Below are positions 36,105 to 44,042 of a stretch of DNA of 64,000 bases, in pieces. Made by a program: the position numbers and the translations under genes. The notes under the pieces were generated by a model that was not told the origin of the DNA, made no database searches, and saw only the letters and a program-made list of their open reading frames with translations. The DNA comes from JAGIBJ01 sp032119795 (lineage in GTDB: Bacteria; Actinomycetota; Thermoleophilia; Solirubrobacterales; Solirubrobacteraceae), in NCBI GenBank assembly GCA_032119795.1, contig JAUMFO010000048.1, positions 6,252 to 70,251 of the forward strand. The letters run 5' to 3'. Every line of letters begins with the position of its first letter. Position 1 is the stretch's first letter.

Positions 36105-37241
36105 CTAGAACTCGGCGCAGAGCTGGCGCACCATGCCCGGCAGCCGCTCGGTGCGGCGGGCAACGCGCAGCTGGTAGCCGGCGCCGGGGGTGTTGTAGAG
36201 GTCGTTGATCGCCTCGAGAGCGTCGACGCAGCCCAGGTCTTGGGCGTGGGGGCGAAGGCGTGGAAGGAGTTCGTCGAGGCGCTCGCGCAGCGGGACGCGG
36301 CGCCGCTGGACGGGGTCGATCAGGGCTACCTCGACGCCATCGCGGGCGGCGAGGAACCGGTTCTCGTCGTGGACCTCTGGCGCCGAGCGCGAGGCCTCCT
36401 CGGCCCACGCCTCCTCATGCTCGAGCTTGGCGAGGGTCTGGACCATGGCTACCAGGGCGCGGGTCGCGTCGAGCGTGATCTGCGCGTCCATGATGCGCAC
36501 TTCGATGGTGCCGACGCGCGGCTGCACGCGCACGTCCCACCACAGGAAGGTCGGGTCCGGGAAGGCCTCGCAGCTCACGAGCATGTCGACGGTGTCGACC
36601 CACTCCTGGAAGGACTCAAAACGCCGCGGCACGCCGACGCGCGGGAACGCCTGGAACAGCGGCGTCCGGCTCGACGCCAGACCGGTGTCTCGCCCTTGCC
36701 AGAAGGGCGAGTTGGCAGAGAGGGCCAGCAGCATCGGGATGTGGACCCGCATCCGGTTGAAGACGCGGATCGCCGCCTCGGGATCGTCAAACCCAACGTG
36801 CACGTGGAGAGCGAACGTCGGCTCGCGGCGAGCCAACTCCCGCATGGAGCCGTAGACGGCCGCTTGGCGTTCGCCGCGTGAGACGGAGATCTCGCGAGAG
36901 ATGGCGAAGGGGTGCGTGCCCGACGACGCGACCTGCAGCTCCAGTGGGTCGCACGTCTGCCGCATGGCGCGGCGCAGGTTCCTCAGGTCGTCGACGGCGT
37001 CGTCGACCCGCGTATGCACGCCGGTGGCGAGCTCGACGGCAGCGGCGTGCGTCTCGCGATGCACCCGGCTAGCGAGGTCGACCGGAAGTCGAGGCATGAC
37101 CTCGTCGACGGCCTGGGCCAGGTTGTAGCCAGGGGCGGCGACGAGCATCACCTCCTCTTCGACACCGATGGTCCACGCCGGCGCGCCTGGGCGGTCCGGC
37201 CATTGCGCCCAGCTGGGCGACGGAGCTACGTCAGTACCCAT
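36105..37241 (-). CDS. YbdK-like carboxylate-amine ligase (glutamate-cysteine ligase type 2 family)
   Basis: A 378-residue GCS2-family enzyme, normal YbdK length. WTIGVEEEVMLV near the N-terminus, ELATGVHT, SSGTHPFA, HVHVGFDDPEAAI, LLALSANSPFWQGRDTGLASSRT and WWDVRVQPRVGTIEVRIMDAQ carry the conserved metal and ATP ligands. Members join a carboxylate (often glutamate gamma-carboxyl) to an amine. ATG 37241 overlaps the ATP-grasp gene by 16 bp, so the two are coupled. Substrate unknown. Confidence 0.9.
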   Translation of the reverse strand: MGTDVAPSPSWAQWPDRPGAPAWTIGVEEEVMLVAAPGYNLAQAVDEVMPRLPVDLASRVHRETHAAAVELATGVHTRVDDAVDDLRNLRRAMRQTCDPLELQVASSGTHPFAISREISVSRGERQAAVYGSMRELARREPTFALHVHVGFDDPEAAIRVFNRMRVHIPMLLALSANSPFWQGRDTGLASSRTPLFQAFPRVGVPRRFESFQEWVDTVDMLVSCEAFPDPTFLWWDVRVQPRVGTIEVRIMDAQITLDATRALVAMVQTLAKLEHEEAWAEEASRSAPEVHDENRFLAARDGVEVALIDPVQRRRVPLRERLDELLPRLRPHAQDLGCVDALEAINDLYNTPGAGYQLRVARRTERLPGMVRQLCAEF

Positions 37242-38629
37242 GTGTCCTTGCCTCCTCCGCCTCGCGACGAGTTCACGACCATCTCTCCCTCGGCCAGCGC
37301 GACGCGCGTGAGGCCACCGGGCAGGACTCGCCATTCCCGCCGGCCGACCGCGAGGGCGAACGGCCGCAGGTCGACGTGCCGCGGCGCCAGTGCGCCGTCG
37401 ACGACCGTCGGGTGCGTCGACAGCGCCACGACGTCCTGCGCGATCCACCCGTCCGGTGCGGCCCGCACCTCGGCACGCAGCTGGTCCAGCTCAGCCGCGC
37501 TGGCAGCTGGCCCGATCACCACGCCGTGGCCCCCGTGGCCGTCGCGTGGCTTGAACACCAGTGCTCCAGCCCGATCGAGCGCCTCATCCAGCGCGGAGGG
37601 CTCCGCAAGATCAAGCGTTGGGACGGAGCGAATCAGCGGTTCCTCGCCGAGGTAATACCGCGTGAGGTCGTCGACGTGCGCATGGACGCGCTTGTCGTCG
37701 GCGACGCCGGTGCCGAAGGCGTTGAGGAGCGAGAGCGTTCCAGCCTGCAGCGGCGCCAGGAGGAGCTCGCCGAGAGAGGTCAGCACGCCGTCGTCGCCGC
37801 GAAGGCGGTCGACGTCAGTCCGGCGGTAGGCGACGCCGATCGGCGCGCCGGTGTCGCGGCGGCGCACGACGTCTCCGTCGCGGCGGAGGTCGCCCGTCAC
37901 CAGCAGGTCGACGCCGGCGAGTTCGGCCAGCACCTCGTGCTCGTACCAAGCGGTGTTGGCTGGTCCGTCCGAGAGCACCACCGTCTCGGCGCCGTCGACG
38001 GCACCGCTCGGCATGGCGGCAGCAAGCGCCGCCACCAGCGTCTCCTGGAGTTCCGCCCTGAAATCCCGGATCGCGATGCCATCACCGGTCACGTCGCGGA
38101 CGGCCTCCCGCGCGGCCAGGGCGTAGGCCATCCCCGATGGGGTACGGCAGTTGTCTTCCAGGACGAGCAGTTCGCCGTGTTCGTCGCGAACCAGATCCAT
38201 CCCGGCGACCGCGATCCGCGCCGACGCCGGATCCGGCAGGCCAGCGAGGTCGGGCTCGATGAACGGGCAGCCGTCGAGCGTGCTGGCCGGCAGGACGCCG
38301 TCGCTGAAGCAGCGTCGCTCGCCTTGCACGTCGGCGATGAACGCCTCGAGGGCAGCAGCTCGCCGCTGTAGCCCCGCGTCGACGCGCGACCATTCGGCGG
38401 CGTCGATCAGGCGCGGGATCGGATCAACGACAAACGGCCACCCTGCATCGCCGCCGAACGCGACGCCTCGATCGCGAAGGAACCCCGCGACCGATTGCGC
38501 GTCTGCCGCCAAGTCGGTGCCAGCGAGGTCGCCGAGCAACGGGCCATACAGCGCCCGGTGCACGCCCTCGGGCGTGAACGCCTCATCGATCGAACGGCCG
38601 CCAGCAAGCGGGTAAGGCAGGGACGTCAC
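37226..38629 (-). CDS. Circularly permuted type-2 ATP-grasp protein
   Basis: A 467-residue member of the DUF404/DUF407 ATP-grasp family. Visible are FIADVQGERRCFSDGVLP, VAGMDLVRDEHGELLVLEDNCRTPSGMAYAL (the family signature, with metal-binding acid and Asn), VLSDGPANTAWYEHEVLA, LVFKPRDGHGGHGVVIG (ATP-binding loop) and the C-terminal VVNSSRGGGGKDTWVL. Relatives ligate amino acids or peptides. GTG 38629 is preferred over GTG 38638 because a -10 hexamer ends 8 nt before it and overlaps the other. Confidence 0.9.
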   Translation of the reverse strand: MTSLPYPLAGGRSIDEAFTPEGVHRALYGPLLGDLAGTDLAADAQSVAGFLRDRGVAFGGDAGWPFVVDPIPRLIDAAEWSRVDAGLQRRAAALEAFIADVQGERRCFSDGVLPASTLDGCPFIEPDLAGLPDPASARIAVAGMDLVRDEHGELLVLEDNCRTPSGMAYALAAREAVRDVTGDGIAIRDFRAELQETLVAALAAAMPSGAVDGAETVVLSDGPANTAWYEHEVLAELAGVDLLVTGDLRRDGDVVRRRDTGAPIGVAYRRTDVDRLRGDDGVLTSLGELLLAPLQAGTLSLLNAFGTGVADDKRVHAHVDDLTRYYLGEEPLIRSVPTLDLAEPSALDEALDRAGALVFKPRDGHGGHGVVIGPAASAAELDQLRAEVRAAPDGWIAQDVVALSTHPTVVDGALAPRHVDLRPFALAVGRREWRVLPGGLTRVALAEGEMVVNSSRGGGGKDTWVLT

Positions 38630-38636
38630 CGGTACC

Positions 38637-38642
38637 ACCGTA
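38637..38642 (-). promoter_or_regulatory. -10 hexamer of the ATP-grasp gene
   Basis: Minus-strand TACGGT ends 8 nt before GTG 38629 and decides the start. Confidence 0.5.
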
Positions 38643-38740
38643 CGGCCGGAGCCAGCCGCGTGACCCGCCTCGCGGCCAAAAGGTTGCGGCCAAGGCTGGC
38701 CATCGGGAGCAAGGACTGTGGCGCCCGGCCGGTGGCCATG

Positions 38741-39481
38741 TCAGGCGCTCGTGGTCGACGCCGCGACCAGTCCCTGGAACAAGGCCAGCTGCTCGCTGCG
38801 CCGGAACAGCGACTCGGCGTGCCACTGCACGCCGATCACGAACGGGCGCGCCGGATCCTCGATCGCCTCGACGAGTCCCGCATCACGCGCAGAAATGACG
38901 AGGCCAGCGCCGAGTTCCTGAACGGCCTGGTGGTGGAAGGAGTTCACGGCGATGGTCCCGCCGCCCGTTAGCTGCGCGAGCCGGGTGCCGGGTTCGACGT
39001 CGACGTCGTGCGTCACCTCGCTGCCGCGCTCCTTCTGGCGGTGGACCTCACCGAGTTCCAGCTCGGTGTTGATGTCCTGCCAAAGCGTGCCGCCGTAGGC
39101 AACGTTGAGCATCTGCATGCCGCGGCAGATCGCCAGGACGGGCAGCCCGCGCTCGAGCGCAGCCGTGAGCAGCGCGAGCTCCCACGCGTCGGTGGCGGGT
39201 TCGTTGGGCCCCAGGTTCTCGTGCGGCGGGTGGGCGTAGAGCGCCGGATTGATGTCTGGCCCACCAGACATCACCAGGCCGTCGAGGTGGCTGATCAGCT
39301 CCGACGCCAGGTCGAGGTGAGGCGGGAGGACCACCGGTACACCGCCGCCTTCGGCCACCGCGACGGGGTAGTCGAGGCCGAGCGCCATCTCGCGCTGCGG
39401 GGGCTCGGAGTCGGGGGTCGGATCGACGCGGTCCGGGGTCCGCAGCTCCGAGGTCGTGATCCCGATCAGCGGTCCGTGCAT
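38741..39481 (-). CDS. Class I glutamine amidotransferase-like hydrolase (peptidase C26)
   Basis: A 246-residue protein of the gamma-glutamyl-GABA hydrolase (PuuD-like) family. LIGITTSE at the N-terminus, LVMSGGPDINPALY, the nucleophile elbow LAICRGMQMLNVAYGGTLWQD and the HAESLF histidine form the Cys-His-Glu triad of the family. It would cleave gamma-glutamyl amides, the reverse chemistry of the two ligases downstream. ATG 39481 is preferred over GTG 39493, which overlaps the -10 at 39492-39497. Confidence 0.9.
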   Translation of the reverse strand: MHGPLIGITTSELRTPDRVDPTPDSEPPQREMALGLDYPVAVAEGGGVPVVLPPHLDLASELISHLDGLVMSGGPDINPALYAHPPHENLGPNEPATDAWELALLTAALERGLPVLAICRGMQMLNVAYGGTLWQDINTELELGEVHRQKERGSEVTHDVDVEPGTRLAQLTGGGTIAVNSFHHQAVQELGAGLVISARDAGLVEAIEDPARPFVIGVQWHAESLFRRSEQLALFQGLVAASTTSA

Positions 39482-39491
39482 TGGCGTGGGC

Positions 39492-39497
39492 ACGCTA
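39492..39497 (-). promoter_or_regulatory. -10 hexamer of the C26 hydrolase gene
   Basis: Minus-strand TAGCGT ends 11 nt before ATG 39481, giving at most a 4-nt leader. Confidence 0.4.
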
Positions 39498-39557
39498 CTG
39501 CACCAGCCGGTCGCCGGCGAGTCCCGCCGGACCGGATCAGTTTCACGTTCCAGTCAC

Positions 39558-39585
39558 TTGGCCGAGGCGTGGGAATCGATATGCT
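39558..39585 (+). promoter_or_regulatory. serA promoter
   Basis: TTGGCC (39558-39563), 16 nt, TATGCT (39580-39585): the clearest two-part promoter in the window. It gives a leader of about 150 nt before serA. The leader holds a GGTGG...CCACC hairpin near 39630 but no obvious leader peptide. Confidence 0.55.
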
Positions 39586-39741
39586 CGGCGCGTTCGCGGC
39601 GACTGGCGCCAGACGAGGTGGGATCGACCACCGGGGAGCTGCGAACCTCGAAATCGCCGCGCGCCTGGGCACCCATCCCGCACTACGTGCGCGGCCGCCG
39701 ACGTGCGTCGCCGCGCACCCCGCACCAGGAGGAAGTCCCAC

Positions 39742-41349
39742 ATGTCCAGCCCCAAAGTTCTCGTCAAAGAGAATGTCGGCGAAAGCGGAATCGACACGCT
39801 GCGCGACGCCGGTTTCGACGTTGAGCTCGGTTTCGACTGGGCCGACGGTGATCTCGAGCGCCGCCTGTCTGAGTTCGACGGCATCCTGATCCGCTCGGCA
39901 ACGAAGCTCACGTCCGACGTGTTGCAGCACGCGGGTGATCTCAAGGTCATCGGCCGCGCCGGCGTCGGCGTCGACAATGTCGACGTCCCGACCGCCAGCA
40001 AGCTGGGCATCGTCGTCGTCAACGCGCCGCAGTCCAACGTCGTCACCGCCGCCGAGCACACCGTTGCCCTGCTGCTCGCCGTCGCGCGCAACATTCCGCA
40101 GGCCCACGCCTCGCTGACGTCCGGCAAGTGGGAGCGTTCCAAGTTTTCCGGCGTGGAGCTGCAGAACAAGACCCTCGGCATCCTCGGCTTCGGCCGCATC
40201 GGCCAGCTTGTGGCCGAGCGCGCCGCCGGCTTCGGCGTGAAGGTCCTCGCGTACGACCCCTTCGTCGGCGCCGAGCGCTTCAAGGAGGCCGGCGTGCAGC
40301 ATGCGGCTACTCCGGAAGAGGTGTTCGCGGCAGCGGACTTCATCACCATCCACCTGCCCAAGACACCCGACACGCTCGGCTTCTTGAACGACGCCGCGTT
40401 TGCGCAGATGAAGGACGGCGTGATCGTCCTCAACGTCGCCCGTGGTGGGCTGATCGACGAGGCCGCCCTCGGCCGCGCCCTGGACTCCGGCAAGGTCGGT
40501 GGCGCAGGCCTCGACGTGTTCCCGTCCGAGCCCGTCACCGAGCACCCGCTGTTCGGTCACCCGAAGGTCGTCGTCACCCCGCACCTCGGTGCCTCGACGG
40601 CTGAAGCCACCGACCGCGCCGGCCAGCAGGCCGCAGAGCAGATCGTCCTCGCGCTCACGAGCGGCGCCGTCACGACGGCGATCAACGTGCCGTCGGTCGC
40701 GGCGGAGGATCTCGCCACCCTCGGGCCGTTCGTTCCGCTCTGCGAGCGCCTGGGCCGCCTGGCCGTCGCGCTCAACGAGGGCACCGGCGTCGACGAGATC
40801 AAGAGCGAGTTCCTCGGCAAGATCGCCGAGCGCGACACGCGCCCGCTCTCCCTCGGCGTGCTTGTTGGCGCGCTCTCTGGCAACACCGAGGAGCAGGTCA
40901 ACCAGGTCTCCGCCGGCTCGGTCGCCGAGGAGCGTGGGATTAGCCTCTCGTCGTCGACGAACAGCCGTGCCCGTGATTTCGCCGACATCGTCCGGGTCAG
41001 CGTCAACAGCGGCTCCGCGACGACTCGGGTCGCCGGCACGCTGGTCGGCGAGCGCCAGCGCCCGCACCTCATCGAGGCGTGGGGTTGGAGGTTCAACGTG
41101 CAGCTCGACGACCACGTGACCGTCCTGCGCTACCGCGATCAGCCGGGCATGCTTGGCCGCATCGGCACCGTGTTCGGCGAGGCCGGGGTCAACATCAACT
41201 CGGCCGCCGTCGGCTACCGCCCGACTGATGTTCCCGGCGACGACACGGCCGTGATGGTCGTCAGCTCCGACGTCGCCGTCCCGGCCGACGCGATCAGCAC
41301 GCTGCTCGGTAGCGACGGCTTCCAGGCCGCGCGCACCGTCAGCTTCTAA
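39742..41349 (+). CDS. serA: D-3-phosphoglycerate dehydrogenase, long form with ACT domain
   Basis: First step of serine synthesis, oxidising 3-phosphoglycerate with NAD. The 535-residue type I enzyme has LVKENVGESGIDTL, GRAGVGVDNVDV, GILGFGRIGQLVAERA (NAD site), NVARGGLIDEAAL and VVTPHLGASTAEA (catalytic His), then the allosteric-substrate-binding domain and a C-terminal ACT domain (DQPGMLGRIGTVFGEAGVNINSAAVG) for serine feedback. AGGAGGAAG before ATG 39742 is a strong ribosome binding site and rules out the long upstream extension. Confidence 0.97.
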   Translation: MSSPKVLVKENVGESGIDTLRDAGFDVELGFDWADGDLERRLSEFDGILIRSATKLTSDVLQHAGDLKVIGRAGVGVDNVDVPTASKLGIVVVNAPQSNVVTAAEHTVALLLAVARNIPQAHASLTSGKWERSKFSGVELQNKTLGILGFGRIGQLVAERAAGFGVKVLAYDPFVGAERFKEAGVQHAATPEEVFAAADFITIHLPKTPDTLGFLNDAAFAQMKDGVIVLNVARGGLIDEAALGRALDSGKVGGAGLDVFPSEPVTEHPLFGHPKVVVTPHLGASTAEATDRAGQQAAEQIVLALTSGAVTTAINVPSVAAEDLATLGPFVPLCERLGRLAVALNEGTGVDEIKSEFLGKIAERDTRPLSLGVLVGALSGNTEEQVNQVSAGSVAEERGISLSSSTNSRARDFADIVRVSVNSGSATTRVAGTLVGERQRPHLIEAWGWRFNVQLDDHVTVLRYRDQPGMLGRIGTVFGEAGVNINSAAVGYRPTDVPGDDTAVMVVSSDVAVPADAISTLLGSDGFQAARTVSF

Positions 41350-41389
41350 GGCTGGGCCCCGCGCGGCAAACGCCGCGCAAGCCAACGAC

Positions 41390-41435
41390 GAGGGCCCCGG
41401 CGCCGCCTCATCTTTGAGGCAGTGTCGGGGCCCTC
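41390..41435. terminator. Bidirectional terminator between serA and a lipoprotein gene
   Basis: GAGGGCCCCG (41390-41399) pairs with CGGGGCCCTC (41426-41435), with an inner GCCTCA/TGAGGC stem-loop. It lies between convergent stops. Confidence 0.65.
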
Positions 41436-41443
41436 GGCCGTCG

Positions 41444-41989
41444 CTACTTGAGCGGGTTCACCAGATCGGCCGCCGACACGTCCTTGGCGGTGTCGGTGTT
41501 GATGCCAAGCGCTTCGCCCGCCTTCACGAGGCTGTCGAGGTCGCCCAGGCCGCCCGTGATCTGCGAGAGGTCGATGTTGCCGCCCTGCAGCACGGTGGTG
41601 AGGCCTGCGATGGAGGCGATCGACGCGACGATCTGGTTGCTGTAGGCCGCAAACGCCGGATCCTGATCGGCCTCTTCCTTGGCCTTCTGCAGCATGCGGG
41701 CCGTGAACGCCGTGGCCACGGCGGCCTTGGCGATCGCGGTCTTGCGGCCCTCAGCGCCGGACTTGAACTGCCCCTGTTGCGCGGGGGTGTAGACGTAACG
41801 CTTGAAGGCGCCGTAGGCGAGGCCGAGGCGCAGCGCGATCTCGGTCTTCGACGCTTGGGTGTCGTCGCCGCAGCCTGCGAGGGCGACGCTGCTGCTGATC
41901 GGCAAAAGCGCGGCGACCAGCACGAGCGCCAGCAAACGGCGCAACCGGCCCCGGGCCGGACGAGGAGTGGAGCGGGTGGTGGCAGTCAT
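41444..41989 (-). CDS. Putative lipoprotein of unknown function
   Basis: A 181-residue protein with basic N-terminus, hydrophobic segment LLALVLVAALLPISSSVALAGC and a lipobox (LAGC) at about residue 37, so it is probably lipid-anchored outside the membrane. The mature part is alpha-helical, Ala-rich and lacks cysteines; no family is recognised. ATG 41989 is only 19 nt from the divergent ATG of the leuA leader peptide; a longer start at 42010 would overlap that leader and is not used. Confidence 0.75.
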   Translation of the reverse strand: MTATTRSTPRPARGRLRRLLALVLVAALLPISSSVALAGCGDDTQASKTEIALRLGLAYGAFKRYVYTPAQQGQFKSGAEGRKTAIAKAAVATAFTARMLQKAKEEADQDPAFAAYSNQIVASIASIAGLTTVLQGGNIDLSQITGGLGDLDSLVKAGEALGINTDTAKDVSAADLVNPLK

Positions 41990-41995
41990 CCGTGG

Positions 41996-42001
41996 TAGCC
42001 T
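41996..42001 (+). promoter_or_regulatory. -10 hexamer of the leuA leader transcript
   Basis: TAGCCT ends 8 nt before ATG 42009 of the leader peptide, so the leader itself is leaderless. Confidence 0.6.
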
Positions 42002-42008
42002 CGCACGC

Positions 42009-42056
42009 ATGGACCTCGTCCTGCTCGCGCCGCGTCTTCTTCTCCTTCCCCGCTAG
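42009..42056 (+). CDS. Leucine-rich leader peptide of leuA
   Basis: A 15-residue ORF, MDLVLLAPRLLLLPR, with seven leucines, three of them read from CTT, a codon otherwise scarce in this GC-rich window. It begins 8 nt after a -10 hexamer and stops 137 nt before leuA. Ribosome stalling at the Leu run when charged Leu-tRNA is low would change folding of the downstream hairpins. Comparable Leu-rich leaders precede leuA in other actinobacteria. Confidence 0.85.
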   Translation: MDLVLLAPRLLLLPR

Positions 42057-42069
42057 GGGAATTGCTGAC

Positions 42070-42137
42070 GCCTGCGGCCGCGTTACACGGGCCGCCACGA
42101 GATTCGAGTAGGAAGGCCCTTCAGCCTGAAGGGCCTT
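42070..42137 (+). promoter_or_regulatory. Attenuator hairpins of leuA
   Basis: GCGGCC/GGCCGC (about 42074-42095) is followed by a perfect 11-bp repeat AAGGCCCTTCA/TGAAGGGCCTT (42113-42123 with 42127-42137). No long U tract follows, so the stop mechanism may be Rho-assisted or translational. Confidence 0.6.
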
Positions 42138-42193
42138 GAAGTCCAAGCCGACGGAGCCCATAGCGCTCCGCAACTCCCATGGAGTCCACACCG

Positions 42194-43807
42194 ATGTCAT
42201 CCGCTGACCGCGTCCTGATCTTCGACACCACCCTGCGGGATGGTGAGCAGTCCCCTGGCATCTCGCTCAACGGCAGCGAGAAGCTCGAGATCGCCCAGCA
42301 GCTTGCGCGCCTTGGCGTCGACATCATCGAGGCCGGCTTCCCGATGGCAAGCCCCGGCGACTTTGATGCCGTCAAGACGATTGCCGAGCAGGTCGAGGGC
42401 CCAATTATCTGCGGCCTCGCCCGCGCGCAGCCCGGCGACATCGCCCGAGCCGGTGAAGCGCTCAAGAACGCCGAGCGCCCGCGGATCCACACGTTCATCA
42501 GCACGTCTGACATCCACATCGAGCACCAGATGCGCAACACGCGCGCCGACGTGCTCGCGGGCACGCGCGCCGCGGTGACGCAGGCCAAAGAGCTCGTCGA
42601 CGATGTGCAGTTCAGCCCGATGGACGCCACTCGCGCCGATCCCGAGTTCACGGCGGAGGTGCTGCAGATCGCGATCGACTGCGGCGCCACGACCATCAAC
42701 GTGCCGGACACCGTCGGCTACGCCACGCCCGACGAGTACGGCGCGTTCCTGACTCGCCTCTACGAGCTGACGCCCGGCCTCAAAGATGTGGTGCTCTCCG
42801 TGCACTGCCACGACGACCTCGGGCTGGCCGTGGCCAACTCGCTCGCTGGCGTGCTCGCAGGCGCCCGGCAGGTCGAAGGCGCGATCAACGGGATCGGCGA
42901 GCGGGCCGGCAACACCTCGCTGGAGGAGTTCGTGATGCTGCTCGACACCCGCGCCAAGCTGCTGGGCCTCTACACGAACGTGACGACCACCGAGATCGCG
43001 CGCACGAGCCGCATGATCTCGCGCATGACCGGCTACCCGGTGCAGCCGAACAAGGCGATCGTCGGGCGCAACGCCTTCTCCCACGAGTCGGGGATCCACC
43101 AGGACGGCGTCCTGAAGAACCCTGAGACGTTCGAGATCATGGACCCCCGCAAGGTGGGCCTCGACGACTCCAACCAGCTCGTCCTCGGCAAACTCTCTGG
43201 CCGCGCCGCCCTGCGCGACGCGCTGGAGAAGATGGGCTACCACCTCACCGGCGACCAGCTCGCTGCAGCGTTCAAGCGCTTCAAGGTCGTGGCCGATCGC
43301 AAAAAGCAGGTCACCGCGATGGATCTCGAGGCGCTCGTCACCGACGACCTGCGGACCGGGGGAGACCACTCCTTCGAACTCGTCAGCTTCGACGTGCACT
43401 CCAGCTCCGAGGGTGAGCCCTCGTCGACCGTCACCATTACGCTGCCCGACGGCACCGAGAAGACGGGCTCCGGCCAAGGCGACGGCACCGTCGACTCGGT
43501 CTTCCTCGCGATCAATGAGGCCGCAGGGGTGGAGGCGCGTCTGCGTGAGTACCGCGTCGACGCCGTGAGCGAAGGCCAAGACGCGCTCGGGCATGTGTCC
43601 GTCGTCGTCGAACTCGGCGACGTCGGGGCAGTGCTGCGCTCGCAACTGCCGGGCGTGAGCACCGGCGATCGCACGATCGGCAACGGCACGGCCGTCGACA
43701 CCGACGTCATTACGGCGTCGGCCCACGCCTACCTGCGCGGCCTCGCCGCGGCACTGCGCGCGCTGGACTCCAGCGACGAGGCGGCCGCGGCGGAGCCCAT
43801 GCGGTAG
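42194..43807 (+). CDS. leuA: 2-Isopropylmalate synthase
   Basis: Condenses acetyl-CoA with 2-ketoisovalerate, the first leucine-specific step. The 537-residue enzyme has FDTTLRDGEQSPG at the N-terminus, the metal-binding HCHDDLG in the TIM barrel, NGIGERAGNTSLEE, and the C-terminal LeuA dimer/allosteric domain that senses leucine. ATG 42194 is preferred because GGAG lies 9 nt upstream; ATG 42179, five codons earlier, has none. A terminator hairpin follows. Regulation is by the leader peptide upstream. Confidence 0.96.
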   Translation: MSSADRVLIFDTTLRDGEQSPGISLNGSEKLEIAQQLARLGVDIIEAGFPMASPGDFDAVKTIAEQVEGPIICGLARAQPGDIARAGEALKNAERPRIHTFISTSDIHIEHQMRNTRADVLAGTRAAVTQAKELVDDVQFSPMDATRADPEFTAEVLQIAIDCGATTINVPDTVGYATPDEYGAFLTRLYELTPGLKDVVLSVHCHDDLGLAVANSLAGVLAGARQVEGAINGIGERAGNTSLEEFVMLLDTRAKLLGLYTNVTTTEIARTSRMISRMTGYPVQPNKAIVGRNAFSHESGIHQDGVLKNPETFEIMDPRKVGLDDSNQLVLGKLSGRAALRDALEKMGYHLTGDQLAAAFKRFKVVADRKKQVTAMDLEALVTDDLRTGGDHSFELVSFDVHSSSEGEPSSTVTITLPDGTEKTGSGQGDGTVDSVFLAINEAAGVEARLREYRVDAVSEGQDALGHVSVVVELGDVGAVLRSQLPGVSTGDRTIGNGTAVDTDVITASAHAYLRGLAAALRALDSSDEAAAAEPMR

Positions 43808-43822
43808 CCCTCCGGACCTGCG

Positions 43823-43851
43823 CTGCCCGCCTGCGAACTGCAGGCGGGCAG
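43823..43851 (+). terminator. Terminator after leuA
   Basis: Perfect 12-bp inverted repeat CTGCCCGCCTGC/GCAGGCGGGCAG with a 5-nt loop, 15 nt past the stop, with CTTTTG a little downstream. Confidence 0.7.
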
Positions 43852-43869
43852 GCTTGCCCACTTTTGACC

Positions 43870-43929
43870 TGGCGCCGATCTGGCCGGGTCATGAACTGGC
43901 GCTGAACAGCCCGTGAATACGCGCGGAAC
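43870..43929 (+). promoter_or_regulatory. 11-bp periodic repeat array, PHO-box-like, first ferritin-like gene
   Basis: Units TGGCG, TGGCC, TGAAC, TGAAC, TGAAT, GGAAC begin at 43870, 43881, 43892, 43903, 43914 and 43925, exactly 11 bp apart. The reverse complement of the best units reads GTTCA, like the direct-repeat units of actinobacterial PhoP boxes. The array ends about 113 nt before GTG 44043. Confidence 0.6.
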
Positions 43930-44042
43930 AACCGTTCCGTTTGCCCTGCTCGCGCCTTGAGTGAGGTGTGCGCCCCGCTTTGGGGTGCAGACCCACCGGT
44001 CGCCGAACACCCCACGGCGACCTCAACACGAATGAGGCCTCC

